Below are positions 17,322 to 26,016 of a stretch of 64,000 bases of DNA, one piece after another (positions within the stretch are counted from its first letter, which is position 1; each line of letters begins with the position of its first letter). Under the pieces are notes generated by a model. The model ran no database searches and was not told where the DNA came from. It was given only the letters and a program-made list of their open reading frames with translations. The position numbers were made by a program, and so were the translations under genes. Location of the stretch: positions 18,722-82,721 of the forward strand of contig NZ_JAHLPY010000010.1 in assembly GCF_018918155.1 (NCBI RefSeq). Reading direction: 5' to 3'. This stretch comes from Anaerostipes sp. MSJ-23. Lineage in GTDB: Bacteria > Bacillota > Clostridia > Lachnospirales > Lachnospiraceae.

Positions 17322-17390
17322 TTTCTTAAATTATAGCACTATTTCAGTCAAAGTCAATCATTTTTAGTCATTTTTAATCATTTTGTTGTT
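17322..17390 (-). promoter_or_regulatory. fruA promoter with 10-base direct repeats (candidate DeoR-type operator)
   Basis: On the minus strand TTGACT and TATAAT are 16 bases apart. Immediately upstream and into the -35 region, an AAAATGAYTN unit repeats three times at 10-base intervals, with a fourth partial copy (TTTGACTG). Tandem sites in helical phase are typical of DeoR-family sugar repressors such as FruR. The promoter is clear; the operator reading is inference, and no repressor gene lies nearby. Confidence 0.65.
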
Positions 17391-17396
17391 TTGCAA

Positions 17397-17452
17397 AAAA
17401 ATGAAAAGATGTACAAGAATTTTTTTTCATTTTTCTTGTACATCTTTTCATT
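17397..17452 (-). terminator. Rho-independent terminator of the ccdA-like gene
   Basis: A nearly perfect stem of about 20 base pairs (around 17402-17421 with 17432-17452) followed leftward by seven T residues. It separates the CcdA-like gene from the fruA promoter. Confidence 0.9.
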
Positions 17453-17489
17453 TATTAACATTTTATTCTGTTTTAAAAGGCTTTTAAAA

Positions 17490-18182
17490 TCAATCTCCAA
17501 GTAACATATAAATTCCAATGACCAACATTAAAATACCAAGAATTCCTTTAAAAATCTTTGCAGTCAAATTAGCCGCACTACTTTCATCCAAGCGATTGGC
17601 AAATCCAACAGATGTTCCTGCAAGTACAATAATAATTCCATGTCCGATGGAATAACAAAGCAATAAAATAATTCCAAGAAGAAAATTACCGCTCTGCGTT
17701 GCAATCGCAAGCAACATGATAATGACTGGTGCTGCACAATGAGAAGAAAAAATCCCACCAATCATTCCGACAAAAAAAGCACCAATAAATCCTTTTTTCC
17801 CATGACCACCAACTCCATGAACATGAGGGATAAGATGAATGACTCCCCACATCTGCAAGGCCATTAAAATCATCAAAATTCCTAATATAATATGAAGAAT
17901 CTCTGAATGTCCAATCATATGACCAAGCGCAGACGCCAGAAATCCAAGACAAATAAAGGTTACAGCAGCTCCTACTGCAAAAGTAATAGATAATAGGAGA
18001 GCTTTTTTGTTATCTTCAATCTCCTCTCCATCTGCCGTCACATACCCTGTAATTAATGGAATATTTGATAATCCACATGGTGTTAGGGATGTAAAAAGTC
18101 CCGCTGCCAGGGCGAAAAACGGTCCAATCCATAGATTTCCCTGAATCATCTGAATAATGTTTTTTGCAAGTGTTTCTAACAT
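17490..18182 (-). CDS. CcdA/DsbD-type transmembrane thiol-disulfide transporter
   Basis: A 230-residue membrane protein of the CcdA/DsbD-beta family with six hydrophobic segments. These proteins carry reducing equivalents across the membrane through a cysteine pair. Both cysteines are visible: one in TPCGLSNIPLI in the first helix and one in FSSHCAAPVIIM in the fourth. A histidine-rich connector (HLIPHVHGVGGHGKK) lies between the two halves, which could bind metal; some such proteins sit with mercury or copper genes. No cytochrome c or thioredoxin-like partner lies beside it. Monocistronic between its own promoter and a strong terminator. Acceptor protein unknown. Confidence 0.85.
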   Translation of the reverse strand: MLETLAKNIIQMIQGNLWIGPFFALAAGLFTSLTPCGLSNIPLITGYVTADGEEIEDNKKALLLSITFAVGAAVTFICLGFLASALGHMIGHSEILHIILGILMILMALQMWGVIHLIPHVHGVGGHGKKGFIGAFFVGMIGGIFSSHCAAPVIIMLLAIATQSGNFLLGIILLLCYSIGHGIIIVLAGTSVGFANRLDESSAANLTAKIFKGILGILMLVIGIYMLLGD

Positions 18183-18228
18183 AATATAATCCGCCTTCTT
18201 TTATTTTAATTTTAGACTCTAAAGGTTT

Positions 18229-18257
18229 ATTTTACTCATTTTCAAAACAATATGCAA
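18229..18257 (-). promoter_or_regulatory. Probable promoter of the ccdA-like gene
   Basis: Minus-strand TTGCAT (18252-18257) and TAAAAT (18229-18234) at 17-base spacing, about 47 bases before the start codon. Confidence 0.55.
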
Positions 18258-18303
18258 CTATTATCTAATGTATTCTAATGAAATCTTTTATCATTTTCTA
18301 TTT

Positions 18304-19353
18304 CTATGCTCGAATCGCCCAACGCATTTTTGTTGATTTTGCGCGTCCATTTCTTGCACACTCTTCTTTTGAAGGGCGAATAACGTCTTTTGCTACATCG
18401 CTATAAATTCCAGATTTCTTTCCATCTTTAAATGCATGTTTAACAAGACGATCTTCCCCTGAATGGAATGTAAGAATTGCCACACGTCCTCCTTTTGCTA
18501 ACGCTTCTGGAAGCTTTTCAAGAAATTCTTCTAGCACTTCAAATTCACTGTTTACATCAATACGTAAAGCTTGAAATGTTCTTTGGCAGGATTTTTTTAC
18601 AGCTTCTTTTCTTTCTTTTTCCGACAAAAAAGAAAGTGCCTTTTCTATCACATTTTTAAGATCTGTCGTTGTCTTAATTTTTTGTCCACGTTTCATCACT
18701 GATATTGCTTCTTTTGCAATTTGTTTGGCATAAGGTTCATCTGAATTCTCAATAAGCATTCCTTCAAATTCTGCCTTTGTAATATCTTCTAAACGCTCTG
18801 CTGCCGAAATTCCCTTTTCTGGATTTAACCTCAAATCCAGTGGACCTTCAAATTTATAAGAAAAACCACGCTCTGGATTATCAATCTGCATAGAGGATAC
18901 CCCAAGATCTGCTAAAATAAAATCAAATGGACCATGTTCTTTTGCTACCTGATCAATATTTGCAAAATTTGTATGGATAATACTTAAAACATCTTCGCCA
19001 AATCCAGCCTCATGCAATCGTTTTTCCGTCTTTACTGATTCAATTGGATCCACATCCAGCGCATAAATATGCCCTTTCCCTTGAAGTCTTTCCAACATTT
19101 TTCTTGTATGACCGCCATATCCAAGCGTAGCGTCTAATCCTTTTTGTCCTGGTTTAATATCAAAAAAATCAAGAATCTCTTTGACGCAAATAGAAAGATG
19201 CATTCCAGCCGGAGTGCTTCCCTTGCTAATGACTTTTTGAATCGTATCTCCATATTTTTCTGGGTTTAATTCTTTATATTTTTCCTCAAATCGTCTTGGA
19301 TGTGTCCCTCTATAACGTACTCGACGTTTATGTTTCTTTTCTTGTTGTTCCAT
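18304..19353 (-). CDS. RsmH-like SAM-dependent methyltransferase
   Basis: A 349-residue protein of the MraW/RsmH family, whose reference member methylates N4 of cytidine 1402 in 16S rRNA. The SAM site DATLGYGGHTRKML (about residue 73), ADLGVSSMQIDNPERGFSY and AILTFHSGEDRLVK are family marks. It differs from the dcw-cluster enzyme: a basic 45-residue N-terminal extension, LGYGG where most have FGRGGH, and a C-terminus lacking the usual conserved ending. Its isolated location fits a second RsmH-type gene found in many Clostridia. Whether it targets C1402 or another RNA is unknown, since the main rsmH, if any, is outside this window. Confidence 0.85.
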   Translation of the reverse strand: MEQQEKKHKRRVRYRGTHPRRFEEKYKELNPEKYGDTIQKVISKGSTPAGMHLSICVKEILDFFDIKPGQKGLDATLGYGGHTRKMLERLQGKGHIYALDVDPIESVKTEKRLHEAGFGEDVLSIIHTNFANIDQVAKEHGPFDFILADLGVSSMQIDNPERGFSYKFEGPLDLRLNPEKGISAAERLEDITKAEFEGMLIENSDEPYAKQIAKEAISVMKRGQKIKTTTDLKNVIEKALSFLSEKERKEAVKKSCQRTFQALRIDVNSEFEVLEEFLEKLPEALAKGGRVAILTFHSGEDRLVKHAFKDGKKSGIYSDVAKDVIRPSKEECARNGRAKSTKMRWAIRA

Positions 19354-19404
19354 TGTATAACCTCTTTTCTTTCTTAATTTATATTTTATGAAGAATTTCT
19401 AGGA

Positions 19405-19441
19405 AAGAAAAAAACAGAGCCTCTTTGTACAAAGACCCTGT
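19405..19441 (-). terminator. Rho-independent terminator of trpXYZ
   Basis: A long imperfect stem spans 19414-19441 (CTTTGTACAAAG core) and is followed leftward by seven T residues. It begins 11 bases past the ATP-binding gene stop. Confidence 0.85.
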
Positions 19442-19451
19442 CTTGTTTTTT

Positions 19452-20225
19452 CTAATTTCCTGTCTCAATACTAATTTGATTGAACTGATCAAGAAGATCA
19501 TCTACGACAAGATTTGCCTTTTCTTCTCCTGCCTTATCGACAATCGCATGTCCTTGATGCATCATAATCAGACGATTTCCATATTCAACAGCATAACGAA
19601 GATTATGTGTGACCATAATTGTTGTCAATTTCTTTTCCTTCACAACTTTTCCTGTCAATTCCATAATTAATTCCGCTGTTTTTGGATCCAATGCAGCAGT
19701 ATGTTCATCAAGAATCAAAAATTCAATCGGTGCCATCGTTGTCATCAACAGTGCCATTGCTTGACGTTGCCCTCCAGAAAGTGCTCCAACTTTACTCCCC
19801 ATCATATCTTCCAGGCCAAGACCAAGTTGACTTAATAGCTCTCGATAATAATCTTTTCTTTTTTTATTTGTTCCAAAACTAAGACCGAAACTCTTTCCTT
19901 TATTATCCGCTAATGACATATTCTCAAGAATGGTCATAGAAGGACAAGTACCCATTGCTGGATTTTGATAAACACGCCCAATTTTTCTCTGACGAATAAA
20001 TTCCTTTTGATGTGTAATGTCTTCTCCATTTAAAGTAATTGTTCCATCTTCGACCTCAAGACTCCCACATATAAGATTTAACAAAGAAGTTTTCCCAGAT
20101 CCATTACTTCCAATAACTGAAATAAAATCGCCATCATTGATTGTCAAATTAAAATCTTTAAATAGACAAACTTCATTTACCGTTCCAATATTATAATATT
20201 TATCAATATGTTTTAATTCAATCAT
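19452..20225 (-). CDS. ABC transporter ATP-binding protein (TrpZ-type)
   Basis: A 257-residue ABC ATPase energising the importer encoded with the next two genes. Walker A is SVIGSNGSGKTSLL (about residue 36), the signature is LSGGQRQAMALL (about 149), Walker B is EFLILDEHTAALD and the switch histidine is in VTHNLRYA. The start overlaps the permease stop by 4 bases (ATGA), indicating coupling. Tryptophan as cargo is inferred from the Trp T-box upstream and from resemblance of the set to TrpXYZ. A terminator follows. Confidence 0.9.
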   Translation of the reverse strand: MIELKHIDKYYNIGTVNEVCLFKDFNLTINDGDFISVIGSNGSGKTSLLNLICGSLEVEDGTITLNGEDITHQKEFIRQRKIGRVYQNPAMGTCPSMTILENMSLADNKGKSFGLSFGTNKKRKDYYRELLSQLGLGLEDMMGSKVGALSGGQRQAMALLMTTMAPIEFLILDEHTAALDPKTAELIMELTGKVVKEKKLTTIMVTHNLRYAVEYGNRLIMMHQGHAIVDKAGEEKANLVVDDLLDQFNQISIETGN

Positions 20226-21103
20226 GATTTTTTCACCTTCTTCTTACGGTCCATACTGACAACCAAAATGATTAAAAACAGTGCCGCAGTAATTAGTTTT
20301 AAATCCGTTGCAGGTAAACCAACTTCAATGGCAATAGCCACGCAGGCTTTATAAATAACCGAACCTATTACAACAGCCGTTGTTGCCTTAAAAAATTTTC
20401 CTTTAAAAACGTTTGTTCCAATAATAACACTTGCAAGTCCGATTACAATCGTTCCAGTTCCCATAGAAATTTCAAAAAATCTTTGTTGCTGACACATAAC
20501 ACTTCCTGCCAAAGAAACAAGTCCATTGGAAATAGCAAGTCCCACAATTTTTACAAACCCACTATCCTTTGCAAGAGAAGTAACAATCGTTGGATTATCA
20601 CCAACTGCACGAAGCAGGTATCCAGATTTTGTTTTTAAATACAAATCAAGTAATACCTTTGCAATCACCATAACAATAAAAATAATGATGACAGTCTTAT
20701 AAGGTGATAAAAATGTTGGGAAAATTCCATTGATAAAATCATTATCAAAAATAGATTTGTAATTAAATAATGGAACATTATTCTGGCCAACAATTCTTAA
20801 ATTTAATGTATAAAGCCCTGTCATGACGATAATTCCCGATAAAAGGTCTCTAACTTTAAATTTCACATGGATAATACCGGTAACCATTCCAGCCAAGGCT
20901 CCTGCTGCTGTTGAAGCAAGCAATGCTAAAATTGGATTTTTCCCAGACGAGAGTATAATAGTCGTAACCGCTGCTCCCAATGGGAAAGTACTATCTACTG
21001 ATAAGTCTGGAAAATCCAATATTTTATAAGTAATGTATACGCCAAGCGCCATAATTGCATAGATAAATCCCTGCTCAAATACGCCAATGATTAATTGTTC
21101 CAT
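20222..21103 (-). CDS. ABC transporter permease (TrpY-type)
   Basis: A 293-residue membrane permease of the BPD_transp_2 (branched-chain amino acid/ribose type) family, about eight hydrophobic segments, starting MEQLIIGVFEQGFIYAIMALG. Family landmarks include ILDFPDLSVDSTFPLGA and GLVSLAGSVMCQQQ. It forms the channel of the presumptive tryptophan importer. It lies 19 bases after the binding-protein gene, overlaps the ATPase gene by 4 bases, and so belongs to the same T-box controlled operon. Confidence 0.9.
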   Translation of the reverse strand: MEQLIIGVFEQGFIYAIMALGVYITYKILDFPDLSVDSTFPLGAAVTTIILSSGKNPILALLASTAAGALAGMVTGIIHVKFKVRDLLSGIIVMTGLYTLNLRIVGQNNVPLFNYKSIFDNDFINGIFPTFLSPYKTVIIIFIVMVIAKVLLDLYLKTKSGYLLRAVGDNPTIVTSLAKDSGFVKIVGLAISNGLVSLAGSVMCQQQRFFEISMGTGTIVIGLASVIIGTNVFKGKFFKATTAVVIGSVIYKACVAIAIEVGLPATDLKLITAALFLIILVVSMDRKKKVKKS

Positions 21104-21122
21104 AATTTTTTACATCTCCTGA

Positions 21123-22148
21123 TTATTTTTCTGGGGCACTAATTTTGTTAAATGTCTGTTTTGCCTGTTTTTTTACGTCATTATTGATATTCATACCAAT
21201 TTTCTTTGCGGCTGCTGTATTGATGATCACATCTCCATTGTTAAATGTCTCAAACTTCATATCTTTTGCTTTTTCTTCACCCTTTAACACTTTCGCAGCC
21301 ATCTTTCCTGTCTGTTCCCCTAATTTCACAAAATCAATACCGACACATGCAACACATCCTAATTTTACCTGTTCTACTTCAGAACCAAATACAGGAATCT
21401 TTGCTTGGTTTGCTTTCTGTAAGTAAGTCTGCATATTGCTAACAACCAAATTATCTGTTAAGTTTGTAATACAATCAACTTTTTTAATCAAACTATCTGC
21501 TGCCATTGGCATATCTGCAGATGCTGTAATTCCTTGTGTAATAATTTTAAATCCATATTTATCTGCAACTTTTTCGTAAGCTTCAATACCAGCTTTCGCA
21601 TTTGCTTCATTGGTGCTATATAAAATTCCAACATTCTTTGCTTTTGGCATCATCTGACGAATTAATTTTAACTGTTTTTCTGCAAGAACTAAATCTGATG
21701 TTCCAGTAATATTTCCAAGATTCTTTCCATTTTTATCAACAAATCCTGCTGCTTTTGGTGATGTTACTGCTGTGTAGATGACAGGTGTGTCACTACCTTT
21801 TACTGCGTTATATGCACTTTGTGCACTCGGTGTTGCAATTGCACAAATCATATCAAGATTTTTCGATGCAAAGTTAGAAGCAATCTGATTATCCGTTGCC
21901 GTATCAGATTGAGAATTTTTATAAGTAATTTTTAAATTCTTTCCTTGCTCAATGCCTTCATCTTTCAGTCCCTGTAAAAATCCTTTTCTGCAGTTATCCA
22001 AAGATCCATGTTCTGCAAACTGGATAATTCCAAGATTGTATGTTTTATTACTACTATCTTTCTTGTTGCTTCCGCATCCAGTCATAAGAGACAGTGCCAT
22101 GATTGCTGTTAATCCTGCTGCTAATACTTTTTTCATTGTTCTCATCAT
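21123..22148 (-). CDS. trpX: ABC transporter substrate-binding lipoprotein (TrpX-type)
   Basis: A 341-residue lipoprotein of the ABC_sub_bind (PF04392-type) family. The signal sequence ends at the lipobox LMTGC with lipidated Cys25. After it the two-lobed periplasmic-type fold shows YNLGIIQFAEHGSLDNCRKGF and later IPVFGSEVEQVKLGCVACVGIDF. Known relatives in Streptococcus are called TrpX. The assignment to tryptophan is supported by the leader RNA: the T-box specifier codon is UGG. A good AAAGGAG site precedes the start. It is the first gene of trpXYZ, transcribed from a consensus promoter about 350 bases upstream. Confidence 0.88.
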   Translation of the reverse strand: MMRTMKKVLAAGLTAIMALSLMTGCGSNKKDSSNKTYNLGIIQFAEHGSLDNCRKGFLQGLKDEGIEQGKNLKITYKNSQSDTATDNQIASNFASKNLDMICAIATPSAQSAYNAVKGSDTPVIYTAVTSPKAAGFVDKNGKNLGNITGTSDLVLAEKQLKLIRQMMPKAKNVGILYSTNEANAKAGIEAYEKVADKYGFKIITQGITASADMPMAADSLIKKVDCITNLTDNLVVSNMQTYLQKANQAKIPVFGSEVEQVKLGCVACVGIDFVKLGEQTGKMAAKVLKGEEKAKDMKFETFNNGDVIINTAAAKKIGMNINNDVKKQAKQTFNKISAPEK

Positions 22149-22218
22149 TTTTTCTCCTTTTTCCTTTAAGTTGTACGTTTCTTGAATTCATCTCTTTTTT
22201 GAATTCTTTTTGGAAAAT

Positions 22219-22490
22219 AGAAAAAAGAAAAGCCCCAAGCATCTTCTGCTTGAGGCGAAATATCCGCGGTACCACTCAAATTGACATTATAATGTCCACT
22301 TAAATCATATACTAACATATATGCCCACTCTGATAACGGGTCGGGTGCCCGGCGATCCCTACTGAATTCAAAATCGCCCTCGGAAGTCCATTCAACAGGG
22401 AAATCATACTGCAATCACACCACCTGCAGCTCTCTTGGAATCCTTCCTATTCTGCTTACTACTCTTCCTCAACGGTTTCTTTTCTATTTG
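22219..22490 (-). promoter_or_regulatory. T-box leader with Trp (UGG) specifier
   Basis: A T-box riboswitch that senses uncharged tRNA. The T-box core GTGGTACCGCGG is at 22264-22275, and the terminator stem (22232-22256) is followed by T-rich sequence to 22219. Stem I is long; its specifier loop contains GAATGGACTTCC, where the codon after GAA is TGG (22388-22390), matching tRNA-Trp. The AGTA-type internal motif (GAAGAGTAGTAA) lies on the opposite side. Uncharged tRNA-Trp should stabilise the antiterminator and turn on trpXYZ. The region holds no plausible gene. Confidence 0.92.
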
Positions 22491-22496
22491 TTTAAA

Positions 22497-22525
22497 ATCA
22501 TAATACTTTTTCATTTAGATGTCAA
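22497..22525 (-). promoter_or_regulatory. SigA-type promoter of the Trp T-box operon
   Basis: Minus-strand TTGACA (22520-22525) and TATGAT (22497-22502) separated by 17 bases, just after the upstream hydrolase gene ends. Confidence 0.88.
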
Positions 22526-22528
22526 GCT

Positions 22529-23161
22529 CTATTTATAAAAAGAATGACCTTCATAAGTAAAAAGCCTTGTAAGAGAACGCTCAAACCATGAAACATTTCC
22601 TGGAGTTGCCATTGTCTTTTCCACAAAATATAAAGCTCCTTCTGAATAATCTTCTCCCTCAAGCACTCTTTTTACACTTTGCCTTGTACTTTTTGTAATA
22701 GTTACCGAGTCATATCTTCCATCTGCCGTTGGAGAAAACTGTACTTGTCCATTTTCTCTTTGAAAAACAACTGCTTCAATCGTATTTGGAAACTCTTTTG
22801 CTCTAACTCGATTTAAAATCACATTGGCCACAAGAATTTTGCTCTTTAAATCTTTATCCGTAGCTTCCGCTTCCACGATTCTTTCTAAAATCCTTTGTTC
22901 TCTATTCGTAACTTCATACATTGTTTTTGGAATATAAACAGGTCTTTCCCTGATTATTTGTTCTAAATCAATTTTTTTCAAAAGTTTTACTTGCAAAAGA
23001 TAATTTCTTTGTTCGTTTAGAATCTTTTTCTGAACCAGATATTCCATCTGGCTCCTGCTTCCTGCTGACAGCTGCATGAATTCTCTTGCGTTTACCCTAT
23101 GGCTAAAACAAAGAATACCAGTCAAACACAATACAACTGCTGTTTTTATCCTTTTTTTCAC
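22529..23161 (-). CDS. Secreted SleB/CwlJ-type cell wall hydrolase
   Basis: A 210-residue protein with a signal peptide (cleavage likely after NA around residue 25), a coiled charged segment, and a C-terminal Hydrolase_2 domain (about residues 85-205) of the SleB/CwlJ class. These are lytic enzymes that degrade spore cortex or other peptidoglycan. The domain begins with the typical ILERIVEAEATDKD and VANVILNRV, and contains FSPTADGRYDSV and ALYFVEKTMA. Unlike SleB it has no N-terminal peptidoglycan-binding repeat, and it has no YpeB partner nearby. A role in germination or general wall turnover is possible. It appears to be a single gene. Confidence 0.85.
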   Translation of the reverse strand: MKKRIKTAVVLCLTGILCFSHRVNAREFMQLSAGSRSQMEYLVQKKILNEQRNYLLQVKLLKKIDLEQIIRERPVYIPKTMYEVTNREQRILERIVEAEATDKDLKSKILVANVILNRVRAKEFPNTIEAVVFQRENGQVQFSPTADGRYDSVTITKSTRQSVKRVLEGEDYSEGALYFVEKTMATPGNVSWFERSLTRLFTYEGHSFYK

Positions 23162-23223
23162 TCACATACACTCCTTCACTATCGTAGTGTATGCAAAAAT
23201 TTTAAAACCTATTCCATAAAAAT

Positions 23224-24408
23224 TTAAATTTCACAAAATTCTGATGGATAGATTTGTCCATCTTTAATTACTTTTTTTAAGCGAAGTTCTTCGTCCCATA
23301 AAACAAGGTCCGCTTTTTTCCCTTCTTCAATAGATCCGTACCTATCGTCAATTTTCAAGCTTTTTGCTGGATGAATAGTGGCACAGGCAATGGCTGTCTC
23401 TAAAGGAATTCCCATCTTCTTTACTGCAATTCTAACACAGTCTGGTAATGTTGTCGCGGAACCAGCCAATGCTCCATCTGACGCAAGTGTTGCACGATTT
23501 CCTCTAACATTAACATCCAATCCGCCTAGTGTATAAGAACCGTCCGGCATCCCAGTTGCACGCATACTATCACTGATGAGAATCATACGCTCTGCTCCCA
23601 TCATCTGAAATGTTGCTCTTACAACGGATGGATGAATATGAATTCCATCGCAAATTAATTCAGCCATAACATGAGGACTATCTGATACTGCACCAATTAC
23701 ACCTGGATTCCTATGATGAAATGGCGGCATTGCATTATAAAGATGCACCGCATGATCTGCCCCAAGATCAAAGGCCTCCATAGCAGTATCATAATCTGCA
23801 TTTGTATGGGCAAGAGAAACCGATACTTCTTCTTTTACTTCTTTTATAAAATCACTGCATTCACTTTCTTCCGGCGCAATACCAACAAATTTTACAAGTC
23901 CACGAGCCGCTTTTTGAAATTTTTTATAAATAGAAACATCGCAAGGAATAATATTTTTTTCATCCTGGGCCCCTTTTTTTACTTTGCTGATAAAAGGTCC
24001 CTCCATATTAACCCCAACTAAATCTGCTCCCCAAATAGTTTGTTTTTTTTCTTGCAGGTCACGATAATCCGCTGCATTTTCAAGGATCTGTTCCAGTTTT
24101 TCTACTGGGAGTGTCATCGTAGCTGGAGAAATTGCTGTCACTCCAATAGATGCTTCAAACTGTGAAATTGTATCCAATACTTCTCTTGTTCCATCACAAA
24201 AATCAGCACCTTTACATCCATGAAAATGAAGATCAATCATTCCAGGAATACAATAACATCCTTGTCCATCAAGCACCTGTTGGGAAGCTGTACTTTCGAC
24301 AGCTTCCCTTTCTGTGTAGACTTCTTTGATATGATCATCTTCTGTTATAATAACACCAGGAACAAACGTCTGATCCGGTTGATAAATTTTTATATTTTTT
24401 ATAATCAT
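23224..24408 (-). CDS. nagA: N-acetylglucosamine-6-phosphate deacetylase
   Basis: A 394-residue amidohydrolase removing acetate from GlcNAc-6-phosphate to give glucosamine-6-phosphate. Metal-binding residues are recognisable: MIDLHFHGCKGADF, the Glu in NMEGPFISKVKKGAQ, SLAHTNADY and AVHLYNAMPPFHHR, and the catalytic Asp in LISDSMRATGM. Length is normal. It is the last gene of nanE-regulator-nagB-nagA, 27 bases after nagB. The product feeds NagB, so the operon converts N-acetylmannosamine-6-P and GlcNAc-6-P to fructose-6-P. Confidence 0.95.
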   Translation of the reverse strand: MIIKNIKIYQPDQTFVPGVIITEDDHIKEVYTEREAVESTASQQVLDGQGCYCIPGMIDLHFHGCKGADFCDGTREVLDTISQFEASIGVTAISPATMTLPVEKLEQILENAADYRDLQEKKQTIWGADLVGVNMEGPFISKVKKGAQDEKNIIPCDVSIYKKFQKAARGLVKFVGIAPEESECSDFIKEVKEEVSVSLAHTNADYDTAMEAFDLGADHAVHLYNAMPPFHHRNPGVIGAVSDSPHVMAELICDGIHIHPSVVRATFQMMGAERMILISDSMRATGMPDGSYTLGGLDVNVRGNRATLASDGALAGSATTLPDCVRIAVKKMGIPLETAIACATIHPAKSLKIDDRYGSIEEGKKADLVLWDEELRLKKVIKDGQIYPSEFCEI

Positions 24409-24434
24409 AATATCGCCTTCTCTTTAGCATTTTT

Positions 24435-25184
24435 CTATTTCTGAGATAAATATTCTTCTGGTACAAGTGATAATGCTGCTTCATCTGCAACAATTGTCAC
24501 ATCATTATGGAACTGAAGAATTGATCCAGGTACCTGTGGTGTTACTTCCCCACAAATAGAATCTTTAAGTGCCTGTGCTTTTTCTTCTCCACTTACGACA
24601 ACTAATAATTTTTTAGATCTTAGAATCGTACCGATTCCCATGCTATAAGCCTGTTTTGGTACATCATCAATAGAATCGAAAAATCTCTTATTTGCATCAA
24701 TGGTACTTTCTTTTAATGTTACACAATGTGTTGCTTTTTCAAAAATATCTCCAGGTTCATTAAACCCAATATGACCGTTTCTTCCAAGACCCAAAAGCTG
24801 AAGATCTACAATTCCAAGGCTTTTTACAAGCGCTTCATAACGTGTTGCCTCTGCTTCACTGTCAAGATTCATTCCATCTGGAAGATATGTGTTCTCAACA
24901 TTGATATTTACTTTATCAAATAAATGTTCATGCATAAAATAATAATAACTTTGCTCATTTTCCTTTGGAAGACCTTTGTATTCATCCAAATTAACCGTTG
25001 TTACATTTGAAAAATCAAGATCTCCTTTTTCATACCATTTTACTAACTGTTCATAAACGCCAATTGGTGAAGATCCTGTTGCCAATCCAAGCATAGACTC
25101 TGGTTTTAAAATAATTTGTGCAGATATAATATTTGCTGCCACTCTGCTCATTTCATCATAATCTTTTGTTTTATAAATTCTCAT
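24435..25184 (-). CDS. nagB: Glucosamine-6-phosphate deaminase
   Basis: A 249-residue isomerase/deaminase turning glucosamine-6-phosphate into fructose-6-phosphate and ammonia. Diagnostic segments are LGLATGSSPIGVYEQL, VNLDEYKGL with the catalytic Asp, and LLGLGRNGHIGFNEPGD. Length is in the shorter, allosteric-loop-free Gram-positive class. Its start overlaps the regulator's stop by 4 bases (ATGA), implying coupling. Confidence 0.96.
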   Translation of the reverse strand: MRIYKTKDYDEMSRVAANIISAQIILKPESMLGLATGSSPIGVYEQLVKWYEKGDLDFSNVTTVNLDEYKGLPKENEQSYYYFMHEHLFDKVNINVENTYLPDGMNLDSEAEATRYEALVKSLGIVDLQLLGLGRNGHIGFNEPGDIFEKATHCVTLKESTIDANKRFFDSIDDVPKQAYSMGIGTILRSKKLLVVVSGEEKAQALKDSICGEVTPQVPGSILQFHNDVTIVADEAALSLVPEEYLSQK

Positions 25185-26002
25185 TTTTTCTCTCCTTTCA
25201 ACGCTTTCAACGTATCATCATGTAACATTTCTTTTTTCAATTTATCTTGTTCTACATAGTATGAGTAGATTAAGTCCAACGTAATCAAGATTGGAAACTG
25301 TGGAGAAATTAAATTTCCATGATCCAGGTATTTCAAAGAAGGAATCAAAACAAGTTCATCGCAAAATTCCTGGTAATTTTCCACATTTCTCCCTGTAAGT
25401 AATATGGTCTTAGCTCCTCGGTGATGAGACTTCCTTAGCATATAAAGAACATCTGAAGAACTTCCACTAATACTAATTCCAATCACCAGACGCCCCTCTT
25501 TTTGCATCACTGCCTGCATCCTCATTAAATCAGGATCTTGAATAGAATCAATGTCTACACCAATTCTCATAAACCGAAGTTTCATTTCTCTTGCAGCAAG
25601 TCCCGAACTACCTTTTCCACATACAAAAACTCTTTTTGCTTTTCCAAGATCATCACAAATTCTTAAAATCTGTCCTTCATCCATCAAACTGTACGTTTTA
25701 TTCAATAATTCTTGATACGCATTTAATACTGTTCTTGTATGAGCTGTAATTTCCTGATGACTTTCTACAAAATTTTCTTCATATTGGTAAATAAATTCCC
25801 GATAGCCTCGATAACCACATTTTTGAGCAAACCTTGACAAAGAAGCCTCTGATACAAATAATTTTTTTGAAATTTGCTTTGCGGAAAAATTGATCTTTTT
25901 TTTATTTTTCAGAAAAAAATCAGCAATGATCCGTTCCATCGGTGTAAAATTTTCATATGTTGATTCTATAACCGGTATAACGGATTTTTTCTCATATTCC
26001 AT
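25181..26002 (-). CDS. MurR/RpiR family transcriptional regulator
   Basis: A 273-residue regulator with an N-terminal RpiR-type helix-turn-helix (about residues 1-77, ISKKLFVSEASLSRFAQKCG) and a C-terminal SIS sugar-phosphate-binding domain (about 105-235, VFVCGKGSSGLAAREM and ISISGSSSDVLYML). Such proteins sense phosphosugars such as MurNAc-6-P, GlcNAc-6-P or ManNAc-6-P. Being inside the nanE-nag operon, it probably controls this operon. A TGAAAG/CTTTCA palindrome upstream of nanE is a candidate site. It follows nanE by 14 bases. Confidence 0.9.
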   Translation of the reverse strand: MEYEKKSVIPVIESTYENFTPMERIIADFFLKNKKKINFSAKQISKKLFVSEASLSRFAQKCGYRGYREFIYQYEENFVESHQEITAHTRTVLNAYQELLNKTYSLMDEGQILRICDDLGKAKRVFVCGKGSSGLAAREMKLRFMRIGVDIDSIQDPDLMRMQAVMQKEGRLVIGISISGSSSDVLYMLRKSHHRGAKTILLTGRNVENYQEFCDELVLIPSLKYLDHGNLISPQFPILITLDLIYSYYVEQDKLKKEMLHDDTLKALKGEKK

Positions 26003-26016
26003 GTTTTTTCCCTTTA

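Noticed and set aside
22166..22414. A minus-strand frame of 82 residues ahead of trpX
   Set aside because: It is the T-box leader RNA; conserved RNA motifs, not codons, explain the sequence.
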